Shown: piece after piece, positions 15,614 to 20,953 of the stretch | How the letters are laid out: each line of letters opens with the position of its first letter | How positions within the stretch are numbered: position 1 is the stretch's first letter | NCBI GenBank assembly: GCA_025356695.1 | Contig: JANXSE010000221.1 | Location: forward strand, 1 to 20,953 | Origin: Betaproteobacteria bacterium | GTDB taxonomy: Bacteria; Pseudomonadota; Gammaproteobacteria; Burkholderiales; SG8-41 | Direction: 5' to 3' | DNA length: 20,953 nucleotides | Translations under genes and position numbers: made by a program | Notes under the pieces: model-generated | The model's database searches: none | What the model was told of the DNA's origin: nothing | Seen by the model: the letters and a program-made list of their open reading frames with translations, nothing else

Positions 15614-16663
15614 TCAGTAGGCAACCGGCTTGCCGGAGGCGTCCTGGATTTTTTTCCACTCCGCCTTGACCAGCTTGACCACGCTGTCGGGCATCGGGAT
15701 GTAATCGAGATCGAGCGCCATCTTGTCGCCGCTTTCATAGGCCCATTCGAAAAATTTGAGGGCGACGGCGGCGCTGGCCGGTTTTTCCTGTTTTTTGTGC
15801 ATCAGGATGAAGGTGGCACCGGTGATGGGCCAGCTCTCCTTGCCGGGCTGATCGGTCAGGATCTGGTAAAAACCCGGCGCCTTTTCCCACTGCGCATTGG
15901 CGGCGGCGGCGCGGAAGGTACGGTCATCCGGATCGACAAACACGCCGTCGCGGTTCTGCAAATGCACGTACGACATCTTGTTCTGCAGCGCATAGGCGTA
16001 TTCAACGTAGCCGATCGAACCCGGCAGACGCTGCACATAGGCAGCGACACCTTCGTTGCCCTTGCCGGCGACGCCAGCCGGCCATTTCACCGAGGTGCTA
16101 TTGCCGGCCTTCTCTTTCCACTCGGCGCTTACCTTCGACAGGTAGTTGGTGAAAATGAAGGTCGTGCCCGAACCGTCCGAACGCGCGACCACGGTGATGT
16201 CCTGGTTCGGCAGCTTGACGCCCTTGTTGAGCGCGACGATTTCCGGTGCGTTCCATTTCGACACCTTACCGAGATAAATGTCGGCCAGCAGCGCGCCAGT
16301 CATATTGAGGCCACCCGGCTTGATGCCTTCGATATTGAACACCGGCACCACGCCACCGATCACCATCGGAAACTGGATCAGGCCTTCCTTCTCGAGTTGT
16401 GCCGGTTCGAGGGGCGCATCCGAGGCGCCGAAATCCACCGTCCTGGCGATGATCTGTTTGATGCCACCGCCGGAACCGATCGACTGATAGTTGAGACCAT
16501 TGCCGGTCTTGGCCTTGTAGGCCTCGGCCCATTTTGAATAGATCGGATAAGGGAAGGTCGCGCCGGCGCCGGTGATGTCGGCCGCCCCTGCCACGGATGC
16601 CGCGGTAATGCCGAAACCTACCGCCGCACACTTGAGGAAATTCTGTAACCACATCGTTTTCAT
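15614..16663 (-). CDS. pstS: periplasmic phosphate-binding protein PstS
   Basis: Periplasmic high-affinity phosphate receptor of the Pst importer. The 349 residues start with a Sec signal peptide (KCAAVGFGITAASVAGA, probable cleavage after Ala27 or Ala28) and the mature N-terminus ADITGAGATFPYPIYSKW, a PstS hallmark. Phosphate-contacting segments visible are GAGATFPYP, GSGGGIKQI, DFGASDAPL and the loop RSDGSGTTFIFT. The ATG has the Shine-Dalgarno GGAGAG 6 bp upstream. It is the first gene of the pst-pho block, with a Pho box and -10 candidate upstream. Confidence 0.98.
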   Translation of the reverse strand: MKTMWLQNFLKCAAVGFGITAASVAGAADITGAGATFPYPIYSKWAEAYKAKTGNGLNYQSIGSGGGIKQIIARTVDFGASDAPLEPAQLEKEGLIQFPMVIGGVVPVFNIEGIKPGGLNMTGALLADIYLGKVSKWNAPEIVALNKGVKLPNQDITVVARSDGSGTTFIFTNYLSKVSAEWKEKAGNSTSVKWPAGVAGKGNEGVAAYVQRLPGSIGYVEYAYALQNKMSYVHLQNRDGVFVDPDDRTFRAAAANAQWEKAPGFYQILTDQPGKESWPITGATFILMHKKQEKPASAAVALKFFEWAYESGDKMALDLDYIPMPDSVVKLVKAEWKKIQDASGKPVAY

Positions 16664-16703
16664 CGGCTACTCTCCATGTCTGAATGTATTTAAGTTCAGG
16701 CGC

Positions 16704-16709
16704 ATGGTA
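16704..16709 (-). promoter_or_regulatory. candidate -10 element of pstS
   Basis: TACCAT on the minus strand lies 10 bp past the end of the Pho box, the arrangement usual for PhoB-activated promoters, where the box replaces a -35. The leader would be about 35-40 bases. Confidence 0.5.
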
Positions 16710-16719
16710 GCGGCCGATT

Positions 16720-16737
16720 GTTACAGGCCAATGACAG
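16720..16737 (-). promoter_or_regulatory. Pho box (PhoB binding site) upstream of pstS
   Basis: On the minus strand CTGTCAT, four bases (TGGC) and CTGTAAC form two 7-bp direct repeats with 11-bp period, a close fit to the known Pho box (CTGTCAT N4 CTGTCAC-like). It lies 57 bp before the pstS ATG. I looked for CTGTCA/TGACAG half-sites before the other genes and saw no second complete box, so this one probably serves the whole pst-pho block. Confidence 0.85.
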
Positions 16738-16748
16738 GAGGCAAGTCA

Positions 16749-16777
16749 CTGCCGCGACAGGAGAATTTCCGCGGCAG
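16749..16777 (-). other. inverted repeat between msrA and pstS
   Basis: CTGCCGCG (16749-16756) and CGCGGCAG (16770-16777) form 8-bp arms with a 13-base loop, 17 bp after the msrA stop and 11 bp before the Pho box. It could end the msrA transcript ahead of the pstS promoter, but no T-run follows on the minus strand, so a rho-independent terminator is not certain. Confidence 0.4.
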
Positions 16778-16793
16778 CGGACTCAGGCAACGC

Positions 16794-17336
16794 TCAGCGT
16801 TTGACCCGCGCAGCGAATTTCTGGCGGAATTTGGCAAGCTTGGGCGCGACCACATACTGGCAGTACGGCTGTTCGCTGTTGTGCGCGAAGTATTCCTGAT
16901 GGTAATCCTCGGCGACGTAAAACGTTTGCGCCGCCACCACTTCCGTGACGATGGGATCGCGGAACACTTTTTCCGCATTAAGTTCGGCGATCAGCTGTTC
17001 AGCCACTGCCTTTTGTTCGGCGGTGTGAAAATAGATACCCGAACGGTATTGCGTGCCCGCATCGTTGCCCTGGCGGTTCAGCGTGGTCGGATCGTGAATG
17101 ACAAAAAACACCTCGAGAATTTCGCGAAACGAAATCAGCGCCGGGTCGAAAGTCACGCGCACGACTTCGGCATGGCCGGTGTCGCCATCGCAGACCTGAC
17201 GGTAGGTCGGATTGACGACCTTGCCGTTTGAATAACCGGATTCGACCGCGGTCACGCCCTGCAAAGCGTCGTAGACCGCTTCAAGACACCAGAAACAGCC
17301 GCCGCCCAGTGTTGCGGTCTCGGTGGTAGTCGCCAT
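16794..17336 (-). CDS. msrA: peptide methionine-S-sulfoxide reductase MsrA
   Basis: Reduces the S form of methionine sulfoxide in proteins, using thioredoxin. The 180 residues carry the catalytic motif G13C14F15W16C17 near the N-terminus (TLGGGCFWCLEAVYD), GYSNGKVVNPTYRQVCDGDTGHAEVVRVTFDP split across the sheet, FFVIHDPTTLNRQGNDAGTQYRSG, and the usual C-terminal AEDYHQEYFAHN and YCQYVVAPKLAKFR. Cys14 is the expected catalytic residue, and Cys17 or a later Cys may resolve it. ATG 17336 has AAGGAAA upstream. It lies 85 bp after the dioxygenase gene on the same strand, and whether it shares that transcript is not clear. Confidence 0.97.
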   Translation of the reverse strand: MATTTETATLGGGCFWCLEAVYDALQGVTAVESGYSNGKVVNPTYRQVCDGDTGHAEVVRVTFDPALISFREILEVFFVIHDPTTLNRQGNDAGTQYRSGIYFHTAEQKAVAEQLIAELNAEKVFRDPIVTEVVAAQTFYVAEDYHQEYFAHNSEQPYCQYVVAPKLAKFRQKFAARVKR

Positions 17337-17421
17337 TTCGTTTCCTTTTGTCAGCAATGCTGTGTTTGTCCGTATTTGGTCGGCGCGCGAAACAATTCCT
17401 GACACGTCTTGGACACAACAC

Positions 17422-18195
17422 TCAATCGAACACGTAGTTATCCATCATCAACGAACCATAAGTGTTGCTGGTGTGCACGCGACGGCCGCGCGGCGATGCA
17501 CTGGCACCCGCCGCAACGAACAAGGGCATGAGATGTTCCTCGCTCGGATGGTTGCGTGCCGCATGCGGTGCCAGACTGCGGTAATTCAGCAGGGCCTCGC
17601 CATCGCCGACGGTTATCATGTCGTTGAGCCAGGCGCTGAATTCCAGCGCCCACGCCGACGGCGCAGAGCCGGGTGCTGCAAGTTCGCGCAGATTGTGCGT
17701 GGCGCCGCCGGAACCGAGGATCAACACACCTTCGTCGCGCAGTGGCGCCAGCGCGCGCCCGAGTTCGAAATGATGGCGCGTGCCCAGCTGCGGCTGCAAC
17801 GCAATCTGCAGCACCGGAATGTCGGCCTGCGGATACATCAGCAACAGCGGCACCCACGCGCCGTGATCGAGGCCCCATTGCCCGTCGAGCGCCGCCTGGA
17901 TGCCGGCAGCCGCCAGCAATTCCGCCGCGCGCTGCGCGATGGCGGCGCTGCCGGGCGCCGGATAACGGATCTGGTAGAGCGCGCGCGGAAAACCGGAGAA
18001 ATCATGGATCGTTTCCGGTTGTTCGACCGCGCACAGCGCGGGCGCGGCGGTAATCCAGTGTGCAGACGCGACAATGATGGCGCGCGGGCGGCCGAGGGTG
18101 TCGCCGAAATCGCGCAGAAAATGATTGGCGGCGACGTCTTCCAGCGCCAGCGTCGGCGCACCGTGCGAAACAAATACCGCCGGGAACGCCGTCAC
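17422..18195 (-). CDS. DODA-type extradiol ring-opening dioxygenase (YgiD-like)
   Basis: Encodes 257 residues of the class III extradiol dioxygenase family close to YgiD/4,5-DOPA dioxygenase. Such proteins use Fe(II) or Zn(II); E. coli YgiD cleaves L-DOPA, but the natural substrate here cannot be told. Family features are [13 protein letters not shown] with His11, VASAHW with His46, [20 protein letters not shown] with His64, [37 protein letters not shown] and the C-terminal [11 protein letters not shown]. The start is GTG and shares a 4-bp GTGA overlap with the end of tyrS, so the two are probably translationally coupled. I have no explanation for why it is joined to a tRNA synthetase gene. 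Confidence 0.9.
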   Translation of the reverse strand: MTAFPAVFVSHGAPTLALEDVAANHFLRDFGDTLGRPRAIIVASAHWITAAPALCAVEQPETIHDFSGFPRALYQIRYPAPGSAAIAQRAAELLAAAGIQAALDGQWGLDHGAWVPLLLMYPQADIPVLQIALQPQLGTRHHFELGRALAPLRDEGVLILGSGGATHNLRELAAPGSAPSAWALEFSAWLNDMITVGDGEALLNYRSLAPHAARNHPSEEHLMPLFVAAGASASPRGRRVHTSNTYGSLMMDNYVFD

Positions 18196-19382
18196 AGAAC
18201 GCTGATGCGCGCGAACTTGCGCTTGCCGACCTGCGCCACCACGCTCACCCCCTTGGCCAGCTTGAGCGCCTTGTCGCTGACTTTCTCGCCGTCGAGTTTG
18301 ACGCCGCCCTGCGCGATCATGCGCAGCGCCTCGGAGGTGCTTGCGGTGAGTCCCGCCTCCTTGAGCGCGGATGCAATGGCAATGCCGTCGGCACCGCCAT
18401 TCACCTCGACCGTTGCGATGTCGGCGGGAATCTCGCCCTGCTTGAAGCGTGCTTCGAAATCCGCCAGCGCCGCCGTCGCCGCCGGCTGGCCGTGAAAGCG
18501 CGCGACGATTTCCTGCGCGAAACCGACCTTGATGTCGCGCGGATTACGTCCGCCTTCGGCTTCCGATTTCCACTGCCGGACGGTGGCCAGCGGCGCAAAC
18601 GACAGCAGTTCGATGTAGCGCCACATCAGCGTGTCCGACACCGACATCAGCTTGCCGAAAATTTCGTTCGCGCTCTCGGTGATGCCGATGTAATTGCCGA
18701 GCGACTTCGACATCTTGTTGACGCCGTCGAGGCCTTCGAGCAGCGGCATCATCAGCACGCACTGCGGCGGCTGGCCGTTCTGCTTTTGCAGTTCGCGGCC
18801 CATCAGCAGGTTGAATTTCTGGTCGGTGCCGCCGAGTTCAAGATCGGCCTTGAGCGCGACCGAGTCGTAGCCCTGCACCAGCGGATAGAGGAACTCGTGG
18901 ATCGCGATCGGCTGGTTGGCGCGGTAGCGCTTGCCGAAATCGTCGCGCTCGAGCATACGCGCCACCGTGTGCGTAGCAGCCAGCTTGATCATGTCGGCCG
19001 ACGACAGCTTGTTCATCCACGTCGAGTTGTAGACGACCTCGGTCTTTGCCGGATCGAGGATCTTGAAGACCTGCGTCTTGTAAGTCTCGGCGTTGCGCTC
19101 GACGTCTTCGCGCGACAGCGGCGGGCGCGTCGTGTTCTTGCCGGTCGGATCGCCGATCATGCCGGTGAAGTCCCCGATCAGAAACAATATGTGGTGGCCG
19201 AGATCCTGCAACTGCCGCAGTTTGTTGATCAACACGGTGTGCCCGACGTGCAGGTCCGGCGCGGTCGGATCGAAACCCGCTTTTACGCGCAGCGGACGGC
19301 CCGTTTTGAGTTTTTCAACAAGCTCGGACTCGACCAGCAGTTCGTCGCAGCCGCGTTTGATGATTTCGAGCTGATCGTTCAT
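18192..19382 (-). CDS. tyrS: tyrosyl-tRNA synthetase
   Basis: Class I synthetase that charges tRNA-Tyr. The 396 residues fit the longer-type bacterial enzyme (TyrZ-like). The ATP site HVGH is at 45-48 ([13 protein letters not shown]), followed by [19 protein letters not shown] and [29 protein letters not shown] split over the active site. KMSKS is at 223-227 ([15 protein letters not shown]). The C-terminal third ends in an S4-like RNA-binding domain ([18 protein letters not shown]). ATG 19382 is preferred over TTG 19391. It is divergent from the M23 peptidase gene, a common neighbourhood in betaproteobacteria. Confidence 0.97.
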   Translation of the reverse strand: MNDQLEIIKRGCDELLVESELVEKLKTGRPLRVKAGFDPTAPDLHVGHTVLINKLRQLQDLGHHILFLIGDFTGMIGDPTGKNTTRPPLSREDVERNAETYKTQVFKILDPAKTEVVYNSTWMNKLSSADMIKLAATHTVARMLERDDFGKRYRANQPIAIHEFLYPLVQGYDSVALKADLELGGTDQKFNLLMGRELQKQNGQPPQCVLMMPLLEGLDGVNKMSKSLGNYIGITESANEIFGKLMSVSDTLMWRYIELLSFAPLATVRQWKSEAEGGRNPRDIKVGFAQEIVARFHGQPAATAALADFEARFKQGEIPADIATVEVNGGADGIAIASALKEAGLTASTSEALRMIAQGGVKLDGEKVSDKALKLAKGVSVVAQVGKRKFARISVL

Positions 19383-19439
19383 GTTGCTCAAGGCATTGCC
19401 CCGTTGCGCAGTTGGTTAACCGTACGCAGGGCTGCGGAT

Positions 19440-19467
19440 TTGCGCCCCTGCATCATTCTGCTAAGCT
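19440..19467 (+). promoter_or_regulatory. weak promoter candidate for the M23 peptidase gene
   Basis: TTGCGC (19440-19445) and TAAGCT (19462-19467) with a 16-bp spacer lie in the shared divergent region with tyrS. The -10 match is poor. No convincing tyrS promoter was found on the opposite strand. Confidence 0.25.
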
Positions 19468-19500
19468 TGCGGCGTGATATCGTTGCGCCTTCAAATTACA

Positions 19501-19524
19501 GCGCTAAAAGCATGATTTTAGCGC
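19501..19524 (+). promoter_or_regulatory. perfect stem-loop over the M23 peptidase start codon
   Basis: GCGCTAAAA (19501-19509) and TTTTAGCGC (19516-19524) are perfect 9-bp arms around the loop GCATGA. The ATG at 19512-19514 lies inside the loop, and the second codon onward forms the 3' arm. No Shine-Dalgarno precedes the start. The stem may control translation initiation or be a DNA site; see findings. Confidence 0.6.
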
Positions 19525-20813
19525 AAAAAATTGCCTCCTACCTGCGCGGCTTCGGGCCGCGCCATCGTGTTGCAGCGGCTTTCATTCTGCTGCCCGGTTT
19601 TGGCGTGGTCGCCGCCTTCGGCATTGCGCCCGAGACGCTGATGGACCGCCTGCCGGTCAACGTTGTGGTCGACGAACTGGCGCTCACGCCGGTCAAAGCC
19701 GTCGAGGATGCCTCGACGTTTACGCGCGAGGAACGCATCGAACGCGGCGACACGGTGGCCGCCTTGTTATCGCGCCTGCAGGTGCGCGATGCCGATGCCG
19801 AACAAATCCTGCGCAGCGGCAAACACGCCGCATCGCTGCGCCAGCTGGTGCCCGGCAGGACGATGCGGGCAACGACTTCAGCCGATGGGAAACTGGTCAA
19901 TCTGCGCTACCTGAATGGCGAAACGCTGCTGACTGTCGATTGCGGCGGCGACGTCTGCAAGATCCGCGAAGAATACGCGCAACTGGAACGGCGCGTGCTG
20001 ATGAAAACCACCGACATTCAAATGTCTTTGTACGCCGCCACCGATGCCGCGGGATTGTCCGACTCGATCGCCACGCAGATTGCCGACATCTTTTCCTCCG
20101 ATGTCGATTTCCATCGCGATCTGCGCAAGGGGGACCGCTTCAGCGTGGTCTATGAAATGTTCTACAACCGCGGTGAACCGGTGCGCAGCGGACGTGTTCT
20201 GGCCGCCGAGTTCTACAACCAGGGCAAAACCTATCAGGCGGTATGGTTCGACTACGCGCCGCGGCAGGGCGGTTATTACTCGCTGCAGGGCAGAAGCCTG
20301 CGCAAACAGTTTCTGCGCACGCCGCTGGAATTCTCGCGCATTACGTCGGGCTACACGAGCGCACGCTTCCATCCGATTTTGCAATCGTGGCGCGCCCACA
20401 AGGGCATCGATTACGCGGCGCCCACCGGCACGCGCGTCAAAGCCACCGCCGACGGCATCGTTGATGTCGTCGCGCGCCAGGGCGGCTACGGCAATCTCGT
20501 CGTCCTGCGGCACCAGGCGCAATACACCACCTGGTACGGTCATCTGTCGGGCTTTGCGCGCGGACTGCAGAAAGGCAAACACGTGATGCAGGGCGAGATC
20601 ATTGGTTACGTCGGCGCCACCGGCATGGCGACCGGGCCGCATCTGCATTACGAATTCCGCGTCAATGACGTGCAGCAGAACCCGTTGCGCGTGGCAATGC
20701 CGGCGGCGCCGCCGATCACATGGGAGCAGCGCGGGCGCTTCAACGAAACGGCAAAACCGTACGCTGCACAGCTCACGCTGTTGCGCACGACCAATCTCGC
20801 ACGCCTCGAATAA
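19512..20813 (+). CDS. M23/LytM-family peptidase, membrane-anchored
   Basis: Encodes 433 residues. A single N-terminal membrane helix (about 19-38, AAAFILLPGFGVVAAFGIA) is followed by a periplasmic region and an M23 domain from about 280. The middle part carries a LysM/OapA-like opening (FTREERIERGDTVAALLSRLQV) and a preceding domain found in MepM-type endopeptidases (SLYAATDAAGLSDSIATQIA). Zinc-site residues are present: His296 and Asp300 in AHKGIDYAAPTGTRV and His379 in GPHLHYEF, with His377 as the likely catalytic base. GGYGNLVVLRH and TTWYGHLSGFA are typical. It should cut peptidoglycan cross-links for cell-wall growth. The start lies within an unusual hairpin. The next gene is anmK, after 6 bp. 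Confidence 0.94.
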   Translation: MILAQKIASYLRGFGPRHRVAAAFILLPGFGVVAAFGIAPETLMDRLPVNVVVDELALTPVKAVEDASTFTREERIERGDTVAALLSRLQVRDADAEQILRSGKHAASLRQLVPGRTMRATTSADGKLVNLRYLNGETLLTVDCGGDVCKIREEYAQLERRVLMKTTDIQMSLYAATDAAGLSDSIATQIADIFSSDVDFHRDLRKGDRFSVVYEMFYNRGEPVRSGRVLAAEFYNQGKTYQAVWFDYAPRQGGYYSLQGRSLRKQFLRTPLEFSRITSGYTSARFHPILQSWRAHKGIDYAAPTGTRVKATADGIVDVVARQGGYGNLVVLRHQAQYTTWYGHLSGFARGLQKGKHVMQGEIIGYVGATGMATGPHLHYEFRVNDVQQNPLRVAMPAAPPITWEQRGRFNETAKPYAAQLTLLRTTNLARLE

Positions 20814-20819
20814 GCGGCC

Positions 20820-20953
20820 ATGCCTGAATTTTTTATCGGCTTGATGTCGGGCACCAGTCTCGACGGCGTCGACGGTGTGCTGGTCGACCTGGCTCACGGC
20901 GTACCGCGCCATCTGGCGCATGCTCATCAGGCGTTCGCGGCGGATTTGCGTGA
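20820..20953 (+). CDS. anmK: anhydro-N-acetylmuramic acid kinase, 5' part only
   Basis: Only the first 44 codons are in the window; the gene runs off the right edge. The start MPEFFIGLMSGTSLDGVDGV contains the AnmK phosphate-binding signature GLMSGTSLDGVD. The family cleaves and phosphorylates 1,6-anhydro-MurNAc to MurNAc-6-phosphate in cell-wall recycling. It starts 6 bp after the M23 peptidase stop and is probably cotranscribed with it, linking cell-wall cutting to recovery of the fragments. Confidence 0.9.
   Translation, partial: MPEFFIGLMSGTSLDGVDGVLVDLAHGVPRHLAHAHQAFAADLR

Noticed and set aside
14645..16537. Long open frame antisense to pstC and pstS
   Set aside because: Its product is rich in Arg, His, Gln and Asp with no hydrophobic or domain pattern, and the opposite strand codes for two certain Pst proteins. 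It is a shadow frame of GC-rich coding DNA.
19426..19451. GCAGGG/CCCTGC inverted repeat in the tyrS/M23 divergent region
   Set aside because: The arms are only 6 bp with a 14-base loop in GC-rich DNA, so chance is likely.
18492..19511. N-terminal extension of the M23 peptidase through the region opposite tyrS
   Set aside because: The extension is antisense to tyrS and has no signal or domain. The membrane helix of the peptidase begins just after ATG 19512.
1..20953. CRISPR array, tRNA, rRNA, insertion sequence, prophage or toxin-antitoxin pair
   Set aside because: No regularly spaced repeats, tRNA cloverleaf signatures, transposase motifs or paired small toxin/antitoxin genes were seen on reading both strands.

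Overview
The window is GC-rich, densely coded chromosomal DNA, most likely from a betaproteobacterium. The reasons are the gene order tyrS / divergent M23 peptidase / anmK, the pstSCAB-phoU-phoB-phoR order, TAAAAT/TAGAAT-type -10 elements, and the protein sequences. I cannot fix order or genus. No phage, insertion sequence, CRISPR array, tRNA or rRNA was seen. The content is mostly housekeeping and phosphate physiology, and I found no clear undescribed multi-gene system. The more unusual items are small RNA/DNA structures and a few orphan genes.

Layout. 1-2005: a small VTT-like membrane protein (minus), then a lipoprotein of unknown function and pdxH (plus). 2029-3676 (minus): a two-gene phosphate module, a DUF47 (PhoU-like) protein followed by a Pit-type permease. 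3830-6947 (plus): a DMT/EamA transporter, an MFS transporter and the membrane protease HtpX. A strong hairpin terminator (6973-7013) separates htpX from the convergent SWIB-domain gene (7061-7363, minus). 7666-16663 (minus): the Pho block, transcribed as pstS-pstC-pstA-pstB-phoU-phoB-phoR, then an MBL-fold hydrolase 22 bp after phoR and an EgtB-type sulfoxide synthase. A good Pho box lies upstream of pstS. 16794-19382 (minus): tyrS, a DODA-type dioxygenase (GTGA overlap with tyrS) and msrA. 19512-20953 (plus): an M23/LytM peptidase and the first 44 codons of anmK, cut by the window edge.

How the genes fit together. PhoR/PhoB sense phosphate limitation through PstSCAB and PhoU and should activate pstS through the Pho box. 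Pit with its DUF47 partner gives a second, low-affinity phosphate route. MsrA and EgtB both deal with oxidised sulfur or thiol protection, and HtpX with damaged membrane proteins, but these are separate units. The M23 peptidase and AnmK concern cell-wall turnover and recycling.

Limits: start codons were chosen by eye from Shine-Dalgarno sequences, signal or membrane segments and family length. Promoters are pattern matches only.
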